A stretch of 64,000 nt of DNA from positions 62,001-126,000 of the forward strand of contig CAWGEA010000004.1 in assembly GCA_963821495.1 (NCBI GenBank), in the 5' to 3' direction. The translations under genes were made by a program, and so were the position numbers. A model generated the notes under the pieces. That model ran no database searches, was not told the DNA's origin, and was given only the letters and a program-made list of their open reading frames with translations. Within the stretch, counting starts at the first letter, position 1; every line of letters begins with the position of its first letter. The DNA comes from AC-32 sp963821495. Lineage in GTDB: Bacteria > Actinomycetota > Thermoleophilia > Gaiellales > Gaiellaceae. Shown here one piece after another: positions 23,830 through 33,022 of this stretch.

Positions 23830-23909
23830 CAACACCGCAGTTCCTCCGGTAGGGGGCCCCTTCGCGAGAAGGGGCCCGCTCCACTCCCCGAACGACAGAA
23901 AGAACTCCC

Positions 23910-24314
23910 GTGACCAACGTGATTCGCCGCAAAATCGACATCCAATCCGAGCAGGGTCAGTCCGTGACCGAATTCGCGCTCGCTTTGCCGATCCTCGCGC
24001 TGCTCCTGTTTGCGGTGATCCAGTTCGGGATTGCCTTCAATCACTACGTCACGCTCACGGACGCGACCCGCGCCGGCGCCCGCAAGGCGGCCGTCGGCCG
24101 GCAGCTCTCGAATCCGGTGGGCGCGTGCCAGACGGCGATCCGCGACTCCGCCCGTGACCTCAACGCATCCGACCTGACCACGTCCTGCAGCTCGACGTGG
24201 CAGCCGGGCGCGGACGTCACGGTGACTGCGACGTACCCGTACCAAATCAGCCTGCTCGGGCTCGTCGTGAAGACGGGACGCCTCTCGAGCACGACCACGG
24301 AGCGTGTGGAATGA
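23910..24314 (+). CDS. tadE: TadE-like pseudopilin
   Basis: 134 aa. N-terminal SEQGQSVTEFALALPILALL has a prepilin-like site (Gly16, then Gln+1 and Glu+5) and one long hydrophobic helix, followed by a soluble domain with two Cys (ACQTA, TSCSSTW). TadE pseudopilins act in early pilus assembly. GTG 23910 is chosen for the match to the family start, although the ribosome site (AGAAAGAA) is weak. The stop overlaps the tadG ATG. Confidence 0.88.
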   Translation: MTNVIRRKIDIQSEQGQSVTEFALALPILALLLFAVIQFGIAFNHYVTLTDATRAGARKAAVGRQLSNPVGACQTAIRDSARDLNASDLTTSCSSTWQPGADVTVTATYPYQISLLGLVVKTGRLSSTTTERVE

Positions 24315-25225
24315 ACACTCGAAGCGACCGCGGCCAGGCAACAGTCCTGACACTTGTCTTTCTCGTCGTGCTGCTCGGCATGGCGGCGCTGGTGCTCGAC
24401 ATCGGGTCGTGGTACCGCTCCGACCGTGCGACGCAGTCGGCGGCCGACGCTGCGGCGCTCGCGGGGGCCCAGGCGCTCCCGACCGACCCGGGCAACGCCA
24501 ACACCCTGGCGCTGCAGTACGTGACCAAGAACGGCGGCGGGACACCGACCGTGAATGTCTCGACCGGCGTCGCGACGAATGACACGGTCAAGGTTGCGCT
24601 CAGCCGGCCCGCACAAGGCATCTTCACGAAACTCTTCGGCGTCAGGACCGTAACGGTGGGCTCGCACGCGAGCGCTCGTGCGAGCCTGATGGACGAGGCG
24701 AAGTACGTGGCCCCGATCGGGGTCAACGTCCTGAACCCGAAACTGAAGGGCACCACCATGTGCCCGTGCTTCGGCTCCGGGAACGAGACGACCCTGCCGC
24801 TCGGTAAGACGGGCGCGCCGGGCTCCTTCGACCTGCTGAACATCGACGGCAGCCACGGCGGCACCGGCCAGGCGATCATCGCCGACTGGATCCTGCGCGG
24901 CTACCAGGGCTACCTGGGGCTGGGCGACTACTTCTCGGACGCAGGCGCCAAGTGGGATGCATCCGAGGTCCAGGGCGCAATCACCCAGCGCCTGGGCACG
25001 GAGTTGCTCTTCCCGGTCTACGACAAGATCGTCGGCACCGGCTCGAACGCGCAGTACCACGTCGTCGCCTGGGTGGGCTTCCACCTGACGGCGTTCGACG
25101 CCCGCGGCTCCTCCGGCTCCATCACCGGCTGGTTCACCTCCGTCGTCTGGACCGGCATCCCCTCGACGCGCTCCGACGGCGGGCAGCCCGACCTCGGAGC
25201 ACGAACCGTGTACCTCGTCGACTGA
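24311..25225 (+). CDS. TadG-like pilus assembly protein
   Basis: 304 aa. RSDRGQATVLTLVFLVVLLG then DIGSWYRSDRATQSAADAAALAGAQAL is the TadG/DUF2134 N-terminal block (a membrane helix plus a conserved SxxDAAALAGA segment). The remainder is an extracytoplasmic domain containing MCPCFGSG and a Gly/Ser/Thr-rich region. The Glu+5 of true pilins is absent (Leu instead). The exact role in Tad systems is unclear. It overlaps tadE by four bases. Confidence 0.85.
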   Translation: MNTRSDRGQATVLTLVFLVVLLGMAALVLDIGSWYRSDRATQSAADAAALAGAQALPTDPGNANTLALQYVTKNGGGTPTVNVSTGVATNDTVKVALSRPAQGIFTKLFGVRTVTVGSHASARASLMDEAKYVAPIGVNVLNPKLKGTTMCPCFGSGNETTLPLGKTGAPGSFDLLNIDGSHGGTGQAIIADWILRGYQGYLGLGDYFSDAGAKWDASEVQGAITQRLGTELLFPVYDKIVGTGSNAQYHVVAWVGFHLTAFDARGSSGSITGWFTSVVWTGIPSTRSDGGQPDLGARTVYLVD

Positions 25226-25267
25226 CCCCAACCGACTGATTGACCCCTCACCCAAGGACAAGGAGCA

Positions 25268-26038
25268 ATGGCATATCGAGCTAGGAACATCCTGATCGCG
25301 GTCGCTCTCGCCGCTGTGGCCGCCCTGCTCACGAGCTTCTACGTGACCAGCTACAAGCGGCATGTACAGCGCGGCGAGGACCACGTGACGGTGCTCGTTG
25401 CCAAGAAGGACCTTGCCGAGGGCATGAGCGGATCCGACGTCTCGGGTCTGCTGTCGCCGCTCGAGGTACCCCGCAAGAGCGTCGTCCCCGGCGCGATCTC
25501 CAGCGCCGACCAGCTGGCCGGCCTCGTGGCGACCCAGCCGACGCTGGAGGGCGAGCAGGTCACGACCCGCCGCTTCAGCCCGCGCACGCACGTCGGCGTC
25601 CGTGCCCAGCTCTCGGGCACGCTGCGGGCGGTCTCGATCGAGGGCGACCAGAACCAGCTGCTCGCCGGCACGCTCAAGGACGGCGACTCGGTGGACTTCG
25701 TCGCGGCCCTCAAGAAGCCCGGCGACCAGGACATCTATTTCAGCCGCGTCCTCGTGCGCGACGTGAAGGTGCTCAAGGCGCCCGACGCGCCTCCCGCCGG
25801 CAGCAAGCTCACCGGCGGGGCGAACTCCGACTTCAAGGTCATGCTCGCGCTCAGCGACAGCCAGGCTCAAAAGCTGCAGTACCTGCTCGCGAACGCGGGC
25901 GGCACGGGCGCCGAGCGCTGGCACCTCGAGCTCCGCCCGGTGACGCACGACGCCGACAGCCCTGACCACCTCGACAGCTTCGAAAGCGTCCTCACTGGCG
26001 GCCTCAGCGCCGGCCAGCGGAAGACGCTCGGCCGCTAG
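25268..26038 (+). CDS. cpaB: CpaB/RcpC-like pilus assembly protein
   Basis: 256 aa. One N-terminal membrane helix (NILIAVALAAVAALLTSFYV), then an SAF-like domain (VTVLVAKKDLAEGMSGSDVSG) and the RcpC/CpaB region (RAVSIEGDQNQLLAGTLKDGDSVDFV). In Gram-negatives this protein works near the secretin. In a monoderm with no secretin it probably acts in the wall zone. ATG 25268 follows AAGGACAAGGAG. Confidence 0.9.
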   Translation: MAYRARNILIAVALAAVAALLTSFYVTSYKRHVQRGEDHVTVLVAKKDLAEGMSGSDVSGLLSPLEVPRKSVVPGAISSADQLAGLVATQPTLEGEQVTTRRFSPRTHVGVRAQLSGTLRAVSIEGDQNQLLAGTLKDGDSVDFVAALKKPGDQDIYFSRVLVRDVKVLKAPDAPPAGSKLTGGANSDFKVMLALSDSQAQKLQYLLANAGGTGAERWHLELRPVTHDADSPDHLDSFESVLTGGLSAGQRKTLGR

Positions 26039-26047
26039 GAGGCCACG

Positions 26048-27241
26048 ATGAGCAACGGCAACGAATTCGCAACCAAGAGCCCGAACCGGATCTTCGTCAC
26101 GGGCGACTGCGACGGGCTGCCGGACCTCCGGGACGCGCTCGCCGCACACCCCGAGGTCGAGCTCGTCGGGTCCGCGACGCAGGTCGCGGAGGGCGCCGCC
26201 ACCCTGACCGGCGGCCACCTCAACGTCGTCCTGCACGCGACGCGTGCGGCGACGCTGCCGGTGAACGAGCTGGCCGCGATCCGCGAGTACACGCGGGCCC
26301 CGCTGGTCCTGCTCGCCTCGAACGGCTCCCCGGCCCTGCTGGAGGAGGCACTCGAGCACGACGTCGCGGACGTCCTGCTGCTCCCGCAGCTGACCGACAA
26401 CGTCGTCTTCGCGATCCGCAAGGCCGGCCACGTCGGCAAGCGGCTCACCGGCGACCAGCGCCGGCACGGCCGCCTGGTGACGGTGTTCTCGCCGAAGGGC
26501 GGCACGGGCAAGACCGTGACCGCGACGAACATGGGCGCGTCGCTCGCCAAGCACTGGGGCAAGCGGGCGCTCCTGCTCGACCTCGACCTGCAGTTCGGCG
26601 ATGCCGCGATCATGCTCGGGATCGAGCCGGAGAAGACGATCTACGACCTCGTCACGGCTCCGGGCGAGCTCGACTCCGAGAAGCTCGCCGGCTACACCAC
26701 CCGCCACGCGTCGGGCCTCGACATCCTCCCCGCGCCGCTGCGCCCGGAGGACGCCGAGCTCGTCACTGAGGCGAAGCTGGCCCGGCTGCTGGAGGTCGCG
26801 CGCGAGTCCTACGACGTGATCGTCGTCGACACCTCGCCGTTCTTCCACGGCCCGATGCTGGCCACCCTCGACCGCACCGACGAGCTGCTGCTCCTCTGCG
26901 GGCTGGACGTGCCGACGCTGAAGAACGTCCGGCTCAGCCTGCAGACGCTGGAGCTGCTCTCGTTCCCGGAAGACCGGATCAAGCTCGTCCTCAACCGGGC
27001 GAACTCGAAGGTCGGCATGAAGCCGAAGGAAGTCGAGGCAGCGCTCGACCGCAAGATCGACTTCCAGGTGCCGAGCGACCGGATAGTCCCGCTGGCCGTC
27101 AACCGCGGGAACCCGGCCGTCCTCGCCGAGCCGAAGGCGGAGTTCTCCAAGGCCATCCGCGCGATGGCGAAGGAGCTCGTCGCCGCGCAGGCAGTCGCGA
27201 AGCAGAAGAAGAAGTTCATGGCGACGCTGGCGAGGGCGTAG
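26048..27241 (+). CDS. cpaE: CpaE/TadZ-like MinD-family ATPase
   Basis: 397 aa. A degenerate receiver-like N-terminal domain (residues about 15-135, FVTGDCDGLPDLRDALAAHP... without a clear phospho-Asp), then a ParA/MinD ATPase with a deviant Walker A (SPKGGTGKTVTATN, about 148-161), switch LLLDLDLQFGD and DVIVVDTSP. TadZ/CpaE proteins place the pilus machine at the cell pole or membrane. A Lys-rich tail ends the protein. ATG 26048 follows AGGAGG. Confidence 0.93.
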   Translation: MSNGNEFATKSPNRIFVTGDCDGLPDLRDALAAHPEVELVGSATQVAEGAATLTGGHLNVVLHATRAATLPVNELAAIREYTRAPLVLLASNGSPALLEEALEHDVADVLLLPQLTDNVVFAIRKAGHVGKRLTGDQRRHGRLVTVFSPKGGTGKTVTATNMGASLAKHWGKRALLLDLDLQFGDAAIMLGIEPEKTIYDLVTAPGELDSEKLAGYTTRHASGLDILPAPLRPEDAELVTEAKLARLLEVARESYDVIVVDTSPFFHGPMLATLDRTDELLLLCGLDVPTLKNVRLSLQTLELLSFPEDRIKLVLNRANSKVGMKPKEVEAALDRKIDFQVPSDRIVPLAVNRGNPAVLAEPKAEFSKAIRAMAKELVAAQAVAKQKKKFMATLARA

Positions 27242-27244
27242 GCG

Positions 27245-28693
27245 ATGGGGCTCCACGACCGACTCCACCGCCAGAACGGCTCGGCCAACGGCCACGGGCC
27301 CGAGCTCGACGTGCTCGTCGGCGGCCAGACCGAGGCACCCGAGCGGCGTCCGGCCGACCCGTACGCCGAGCTGAAGGGTCGGATCCACCACGCCTGCATC
27401 GCGAAGCTCGGCCCGCAGCTCTACGCGGCCGGCCAGTCCGAGCAGGGCTCGCCCGACGACCTCGCCGAGAAGGTGCTCCGTGTCGTCACCGAGCAGCTCG
27501 CGCTCGACCGCACGCCCCTCACGCGAGAGGAGCGGCGGCAGGTCACGCGCGAGATCACCGACGACATCCTCGGCTACGGGCCGCTCGAGCCGCTGCTGCG
27601 CGACGACTCCGTGACCGAGGTGATGGTCAACAACTACGACCGGGTCTACGTCGAGCGCAACGGCAAGATCGAGGTCGCCGACGCGGCGTTCGTCGACAAC
27701 GCGCACCTGCTGCGCATCATCGACAAGATCGTCTCGCAGGTCGGTCGCCGCGTCGACGAGGCCTCGCCCATGGTGGACGCCCGCCTCCCCGACGGGAGCC
27801 GCGTCAACGCGATCATCCCGCCTCTCTCGCTGCGTGGCCCGACGGTGACGATCCGGAAGTTCTCGCGCGACCCGTACACGATGGACGACCTGGTCGCCTT
27901 CGAGACGGTCTCGCCCGAGGCGGCGCAGTTCCTCTCCGCGTGCGTGCGCGGGAAGCTCAACGTCCTCATCTCCGGCGGTACCGGCACCGGTAAGACGACG
28001 ACGTTGAACGCACTCTCCGCCTTCGTGCCGAACGACGAGCGGATCGTCACGATCGAGGACGCGGCCGAGCTCCAGCTCCAGCAGGAGCACGTGATCACGC
28101 TCGAGTCGCGCCCGCCCAACATCGAAGGCGAGGGTGAGATCCGCATCCGCGAGCTCGTCCGCAACGCCCTGCGCATGCGCCCCGACCGGATCATCGTCGG
28201 CGAGGTCCGCGGCGCCGAGACGCTGGACATGCTCCAGGCCATGAACACGGGCCACGAGGGCTCGCTCACGACGATCCACGCGAACTCGCCCCGCGACGCG
28301 CTCTCGCGGCTCGAGACGCTGGTCATGACGGCCGGCGTCGAGCTGCCGCACCGCGCGATCCGGGAGCAGATCTCGAGCGCGTTCGACCTGCTCGTGCAGA
28401 TCTCGCGCCTGGTCGACGGCTCGCGCCGCATCACGCACATCACCGAGGTGCTGCGGATGGAGTCGGACGTGATCACCCTGCAGGACGTCTTCGTCGCGAA
28501 GCCGCCCGAGGAGGACGAGTCCGGCGCCGGCAAGCCCGTCCGCCTGCTCAACCCGCTCGAGTGCACCGGCCTCAAGCCGCAGTTCCTCGAGAAGATGGCT
28601 GCCAACGGCGTCACCCTCCCGCCGACGTTCTTCGGAAACACGTCGTCCTTCCGGCCGAACTACGCGGCCGCGACCTACGGCGGGTTCGAGTGA
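27245..28693 (+). CDS. cpaF: CpaF/TadA secretion ATPase
   Basis: 482 aa hexameric motor of the Tad pilus. N-terminal helical part, then GPLEPLLRDDSVTEVMVNNY (all-alpha/PAS-like lead-in), Walker A SGGTGTGKTTTLNAL (about residue 244), Asp box IVTIEDAAELQL, Walker B RPDRIIVGEVRG, His box TGHEGSLTTIHANSP. All catalytic motifs are intact. It starts four bases after the cpaE stop, and its TGA overlaps the GTG of the vWA-TadB gene. Confidence 0.96.
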   Translation: MGLHDRLHRQNGSANGHGPELDVLVGGQTEAPERRPADPYAELKGRIHHACIAKLGPQLYAAGQSEQGSPDDLAEKVLRVVTEQLALDRTPLTREERRQVTREITDDILGYGPLEPLLRDDSVTEVMVNNYDRVYVERNGKIEVADAAFVDNAHLLRIIDKIVSQVGRRVDEASPMVDARLPDGSRVNAIIPPLSLRGPTVTIRKFSRDPYTMDDLVAFETVSPEAAQFLSACVRGKLNVLISGGTGTGKTTTLNALSAFVPNDERIVTIEDAAELQLQQEHVITLESRPPNIEGEGEIRIRELVRNALRMRPDRIIVGEVRGAETLDMLQAMNTGHEGSLTTIHANSPRDALSRLETLVMTAGVELPHRAIREQISSAFDLLVQISRLVDGSRRITHITEVLRMESDVITLQDVFVAKPPEEDESGAGKPVRLLNPLECTGLKPQFLEKMAANGVTLPPTFFGNTSSFRPNYAAATYGGFE

Positions 28694-30561
28694 GCCTCCA
28701 AACGGCGCGCCGTCTGCTCACTGCCGCCGTCGTCGCCGCCCTGGCGGTGCCCGTTGCGTCGGGCGCGTCGCTGAAGCTGCGCGGAGTCGACGCGAGCGGC
28801 TTCCCGACCGTGCGCGTGACCGTCGTCGCCCCGGTCGCGGCCTCGGCACCGCCGACGCTGACCGAGAACGGGAAGCAGGTCGTCGGGCTGAACGCCGTGA
28901 ACCTCGCGTCGGCCAAGAGCGTCGTCGTCGCGATCGACCGCTCGCGCTCGATGGCGGGCGCGAAGCTCGACGACGCCCTCGCGGCCGCGCGGCAGTTCCT
29001 GCGCACGAAGTCCGCGTCCGATCGCGTCGCCGTCGTCGCGTTCGGCTCGCGGGCGGTGCAGCTGAGCCCGTTCTCGTCCTCGACGGCCGAGGCCGACGAC
29101 GCGCTGCGCACGCTCTCGATCGACAAGAACAACGGCACCGCGCTCTACGACGCGCTGCAGCTCTCCGCGAGCACGCTGCGCGCCCAGGCCGGCCGCTCGC
29201 GCGTGATCGTCCTGCTGACCGACGGCAAGGACGTCTCGAGCCAGGCATCGCTGGCCGCCGCGCTCGCGACCGTGCACTCGACGGCCACGCTCGTCTACCC
29301 GATCGCAATCGGCGGCGACACCGCCACGACCGCTCCCCTGCGGCAGATGGCGAGCGAGACGGGCGGCAGCTTCAAGTCGGCCGCTTCGAGCTCGTCCCTC
29401 GCGGCCGTCTATTCGTCGATCGCGAGCGAGCTCAAGCGCACCTGGCGCGTCGAGTACGTCACGGCCGCTCGGCCGGGCGAGCAGCTCCACCTGCGCGTGG
29501 CGCTGAACCCCGAGGGCGCCGCCTCCACCGACTTCACCGTTCCCGGCGACGTCCAGGCGCCCGAGGGCGGCGGCAACCAGCTTCCCTCTCCGCTCTACTC
29601 GCCTCTCGGCGGGCTCCTGCTCACGATGCTCGTCGCGTTCCTCGTGCTCACAGCGTGCGGGTTCCTGTTCGCCTCGGCGAAGGGCTCCTGGGTGAAGAGC
29701 CGCCTGGCCCCGCACGTCGAGGGCACGCGCAAGACGCGGAAGCGGCAGAAGGGCGAGCGCCTCGCCGCGCTGGCCGGGCTCTTCCGGGCGACCGAGACGG
29801 CCTTCGGGCACCGCCGTGTCTGGCTGAAGCTGCAGCGCAAGCTCGAGCGGGCCGACCTGCCGCTGCGCACGGTCGAATTCGCCTACTTGATCGTCGGCTG
29901 CGGGTTCGTGCTCGCGGTCTTCGCGGCGATCAGCGGGCGCCCGTCGCTGCAGATCCTGATCGCGCTCGTGGTCGGCGGTGCGATTCCGTACGGCTGGGTG
30001 GCGTTGAAGGCCCGCCGGCGGATGAACGCCTTCGAGGACCAGCTGCCCGACCTGCTGGTCACGCTCGCGGCCTCGCTCAAGGCGGGCCACAGCTTCAAGC
30101 AGGGCATCCAGACCGTCGTCGACGAGGGCCAGGAGCCGGCGAGCAAGGAGCTCGGCCGCGTCATCACCGACACCCGCCTGGGCCGCCCGATGGATGAGGC
30201 CCTCGCCGAGACCGCCGAGCGCATCGGCTCGAAGAACTTCGCCTTCGTGATCACCGCCGTGACGATCCAGCGCCAGGTCGGCGGCAGCCTCGCCGGGCTG
30301 TTCGACATGGTCGCCGACACCGTCCGCCAGCGGCAACAGTTCGCGCGCAAGATCAAGGGCCTGACCGCGATGGGCCGCGCATCCGCCTACGTGCTGATCG
30401 CGCTGCCGTTCTTCATCGCATTCGCGCTGACGCTGCTCAACCCGTCCTACATGGCCCCGCTCTACAACACCTCGACGGGCCACAACCTGATCATGATGGG
30501 CCTCGTGATGATGGCGATCGGGTCCCTGATCCTGAAAAAGCTCGTTTCCTTCCGGGGGTAA
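28690..30561 (+). CDS. von Willebrand factor A domain fused to TadB-like type II secretion F protein
   Basis: 623 aa. N-terminal signal-like helix (LLTAAVVAALAVPVASGAS), an extracytoplasmic vWA domain (about 75-260) with a full MIDAS: DRSRSM (DxSxS, about 82-86), NGTALYDAL (Thr) and LLTDGKDVS (Asp), then a membrane helix near 310, a basic cytosolic stretch, and the T2SSF domain (FEDQLPDLLVTLAASLKAG... GSLAGLFDMVADTVRQR) with two C-terminal helices. The TadB part is the membrane platform of the pilus motor. The vWA part would sit outside and may bind pilin, wall or host ligands. GTG 28690 overlaps the cpaF stop. Confidence 0.9.
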   Translation: MSLQTARRLLTAAVVAALAVPVASGASLKLRGVDASGFPTVRVTVVAPVAASAPPTLTENGKQVVGLNAVNLASAKSVVVAIDRSRSMAGAKLDDALAAARQFLRTKSASDRVAVVAFGSRAVQLSPFSSSTAEADDALRTLSIDKNNGTALYDALQLSASTLRAQAGRSRVIVLLTDGKDVSSQASLAAALATVHSTATLVYPIAIGGDTATTAPLRQMASETGGSFKSAASSSSLAAVYSSIASELKRTWRVEYVTAARPGEQLHLRVALNPEGAASTDFTVPGDVQAPEGGGNQLPSPLYSPLGGLLLTMLVAFLVLTACGFLFASAKGSWVKSRLAPHVEGTRKTRKRQKGERLAALAGLFRATETAFGHRRVWLKLQRKLERADLPLRTVEFAYLIVGCGFVLAVFAAISGRPSLQILIALVVGGAIPYGWVALKARRRMNAFEDQLPDLLVTLAASLKAGHSFKQGIQTVVDEGQEPASKELGRVITDTRLGRPMDEALAETAERIGSKNFAFVITAVTIQRQVGGSLAGLFDMVADTVRQRQQFARKIKGLTAMGRASAYVLIALPFFIAFALTLLNPSYMAPLYNTSTGHNLIMMGLVMMAIGSLILKKLVSFRG

Positions 30562-30567
30562 CCGCCT

Positions 30568-31476
30568 GTGATCATGCTCATCGTTCTCGGAGCCTTCTGC
30601 CTCGCAGGGGCGGCCTACCTGGTCGGCGAGGCCGTCACGCTTCCCGCGCGGGAGCGCCGGACCTCTGTCCGCCGCGCGGCGAACTACGGCAACGTCCGCG
30701 CGCTCGTGGGTCAGCGGCAGCTGCCGTTCAGGCAGCGTGTGCTCACGCCTCTGGGCGAGCGGCTCGCCGGGTGGACGCTGAAGCTGCACCCGCGCACCAC
30801 GACGGAGGGCGTCAGCGCCCGGCTGCTCGCAGCCGGGCTCGGTCGGACGATCTCGCCCACCACGTACCTGGCGCTCAAGTCGGGCTTCGCGCTCGGCGGA
30901 GTGCTGGTCGGCGCTCTCCTCGGCGGCGCCGTGACCGGGCCGGGCGGAGTCCTGTTCTGTGCCATCGCTCTCGGCGGGATCGGCTTCATCGCTCCCGACT
31001 TCGTCGTCTCGGGCAAGGCGCGCTCCCGGAAGGACCGGATTCGGGCCGAGCTCCCGGACGCGCTCGACCTGATGGCCGTCAGCGTCGAGGCCGGCATGGG
31101 CTTCGACGGCGCGATCGCGAAGCTGACGGAGCACATGCAGGGGCCGCTGGCCGACGAGTTCGCCCTCACGCTGAGCGAGATCCGCATCGGCGAGACGCGC
31201 CAGGACGCGCTCAAGAAGCTGTCCAACCGCACCGGCACTCCAGAGCTCTCGAGCTTCGTGCGGTCGATCATCCAGGCCGACCAGCTCGGCATCTCCCTCG
31301 GCCGGATCCTGCGCGTGCAGGCGACGGACAGCCGCCTCAAGCGCCAGGCCGCGGCGGAGGAGAAGGCGATGAAGGCGCCGATCAAGATGCTCTTCCCGAC
31401 CGTGCTGTTCATCTTCCCGGCCATGTTCCTGGTGATCCTGGGGCCGGCCTTCCTCAACCTCTCCAAGATCTTCTGA
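30568..31476 (+). CDS. tadC: TadC-like type II secretion F family protein
   Basis: 302 aa. T2SSF fold: helix at the start (LIVLGAFCLAGAAYLVGEAV), two in the middle (residues about 108-150), then RAELPDALDLMAVSVEAGMG, FALTLSEIRIGETRQDALKKL, ADQLGISLGRILRVQA and a final helix (LFPTVLFIFPAMFLVILG). It pairs with TadB to form the inner-membrane platform. GTG 30568 lies six bases after the TadB stop. ATG 30574 is an alternative start. Confidence 0.93.
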   Translation: MIMLIVLGAFCLAGAAYLVGEAVTLPARERRTSVRRAANYGNVRALVGQRQLPFRQRVLTPLGERLAGWTLKLHPRTTTEGVSARLLAAGLGRTISPTTYLALKSGFALGGVLVGALLGGAVTGPGGVLFCAIALGGIGFIAPDFVVSGKARSRKDRIRAELPDALDLMAVSVEAGMGFDGAIAKLTEHMQGPLADEFALTLSEIRIGETRQDALKKLSNRTGTPELSSFVRSIIQADQLGISLGRILRVQATDSRLKRQAAAEEKAMKAPIKMLFPTVLFIFPAMFLVILGPAFLNLSKIF

Positions 31477-31495
31477 CCCGGAATCGGAGGCGACG

Positions 31496-32932
31496 ATGCC
31501 CGACACACCTGACAACCAGGGGGCCGAGACCGAAAAGGGGTTCGGCACCGGCTTGCGCGCACAGCTGCAGCGCCGCAGGGAGGGTGAGGAGGCACAGGAC
31601 CCGCAGGGCCCGACCAACGTCGAGCTGCGCTTCGAGCTGACGGCGCGCCCGGCGAGCGGCGAGGGCCTCGAGGCGGTCGTCGGCACGGACGTCCAGGAGC
31701 TGCGGGCGGAGCTCGACGCGGCCCACGCGCGCGAGGCCTCGCTGCGCGAGCAGCTGCAGGAGCGCGCAGAGGAGTACGGCCAGAACATCGGCTCCGAGAA
31801 GGAGCTCGCCCATCGTGCGGCGACCCTGGACGAGCGCCAGGCGAAGCTCGCCGAGTTCGAGGTCGAGCTCGAGGAGCGCGAGCGTCGGTTGCGCGACCAG
31901 CGCGAGGCGATCGAGGCCGAGCACGCCCGCGTCGCCGACCTCCAGGCCGAGCTCGCGGCCGAGCAGGCGCTCGCGGCCGAGCAGCAGGAGGCCGCCGAGG
32001 CACGCCTGCGCGAGCTGCAGACGAGCGACCGCGCGCGGGAGAAGGCCGGCGCCGAGCTGACCAAGGCACGCGCGGGGCTGGACGACCGCGAGCGGAAGCT
32101 GGCGAAGAAGGAGAGCGAGCTGGCGACACGCGAGCAGGCGTCCACCGTCCGCCTCGACGGGCGCGAGCGCGCGCTCGCCAAGCGCGAGAACGACTGGCGC
32201 ACGCAGGACAAGGAGCTCTCGGAGCGCGAGCGCAAGCTGGGCGCGCGCGAGAGCGACCTGAAGAAGGAGGCGGCCCGGGTCGCCGCGCGCGACGAGGCGA
32301 TCGGAGAGCGCGAGGCCGACGCCCTGCTCAGGCAGGAGAAGCTGCGCAACGATGCCGAGCGGTTCGAGCGCGAGCTGGCCGACAAGGGCAGGGTCGCGCA
32401 GGAGGCTGTCGCCCGCACCGCCGAGCTCGACCGGCGCGAGCTCGACCTGACTGCGCGCGAGGCCGAGCTGAACCGGCTCCAGTCCTCGCTCGCGCACGTC
32501 GAGAGCGACGCCAACCGCGGCCGCGACCTCGAGGAGTGGACGGCGCGTCTCGAGGAGCGGGAGAAGCAGCTGGCCTCGCGCGAGGCCGAGGCGGCGAACT
32601 TCGAGTCGATCTCCGAGTCGCACAAGAAGCGGACCGACCGCAAGGAACAGCGGCTCAGCGACCTCGAGGACAACATCCACGAGCGGCACAGGGAGCTCGA
32701 CGAGCGCGAGAGCGAGCTCGACCTGCGCGAGGCCTCGCTCACGGCGGACGTCGAGATCCGCACCGACAAGCTCGAGGAGCGCGAGCAGGCGCTCGCCGAG
32801 CTCGAGGAGCGGCTCGCCAACCAGGAACGCGAGCTGGGCGCCTACGTCGCGAAGGCCCAGACCGAGATCCAGCGTCGCGAGTCCGAGTGGTGGGAGAAGC
32901 AACTCGGCAACGAGGAGGTCTCGGCCGCCTAG
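31496..32932 (+). CDS. Long coiled-coil protein, last gene of the Tad operon
   Basis: 478 aa. A short polar start, then about 400 residues of nearly unbroken coiled coil built from repeats like ERELxxRExxL (for example LDERQAKLAEFEVELEERER, LDRRELDLTAREAELNRL). Very rich in Glu, Arg, Ala and Leu, with no membrane segment, Cys or enzyme motif. It resembles scaffold or polarity proteins only in structure. It starts 19 bases after tadC with GGAGG and precedes a strong hairpin, so it belongs to the pilus transcript. It could be a cytoplasmic scaffold that places the machine. Confidence 0.8.
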   Translation: MPDTPDNQGAETEKGFGTGLRAQLQRRREGEEAQDPQGPTNVELRFELTARPASGEGLEAVVGTDVQELRAELDAAHAREASLREQLQERAEEYGQNIGSEKELAHRAATLDERQAKLAEFEVELEERERRLRDQREAIEAEHARVADLQAELAAEQALAAEQQEAAEARLRELQTSDRAREKAGAELTKARAGLDDRERKLAKKESELATREQASTVRLDGRERALAKRENDWRTQDKELSERERKLGARESDLKKEAARVAARDEAIGEREADALLRQEKLRNDAERFERELADKGRVAQEAVARTAELDRRELDLTAREAELNRLQSSLAHVESDANRGRDLEEWTARLEEREKQLASREAEAANFESISESHKKRTDRKEQRLSDLEDNIHERHRELDERESELDLREASLTADVEIRTDKLEEREQALAELEERLANQERELGAYVAKAQTEIQRRESEWWEKQLGNEEVSAA

Positions 32933-32940
32933 GCCGAGAC

Positions 32941-32967
32941 GGGCGCCCGGGCAAAGCCCGCACGCCC
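32941..32967 (+). terminator. Hairpin terminator of the Tad operon
   Basis: GGGCG, 2-base bulge, CGGGC, AAA loop, GCCCG, 2-base bulge, CGCCC, followed by TCTCG. It starts 8 bases after the coiled-coil gene stop. There is no long U-run, which is common for actinobacterial terminators. Confidence 0.55.
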
Positions 32968-33010
32968 TCTCGCAAGGTCCGCGCCGCAGACGGTTTCCGA
33001 GACGGCGCCT

Positions 33011-33016
33011 TAAGCT
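33011..33016 (+). promoter_or_regulatory. -10 element of leaderless promoter for the mannosyltransferase gene
   Basis: TAAGCT ends 6 bases before the GTG at 33023, and no ribosome site is present. Confidence 0.45.
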
Positions 33017-33022
33017 CGCGCC

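Noticed and set aside
24044..28438. A 1464-codon open frame on the minus strand across the Tad operon
   Set aside because: It is antisense to five overlapping genes with clear family motifs, and its translation is a low-complexity mix of Arg, Asp, Val, Glu and Leu without any domain. In very GC-rich DNA the frame opposite to third-position-GC codons is usually open.
28675..32820. A 1381-codon open frame on the minus strand across tadB, tadC and the coiled-coil gene
   Set aside because: The same antisense effect. The Ser/Arg-rich start mirrors the GAG/CGC-rich coiled-coil codons.
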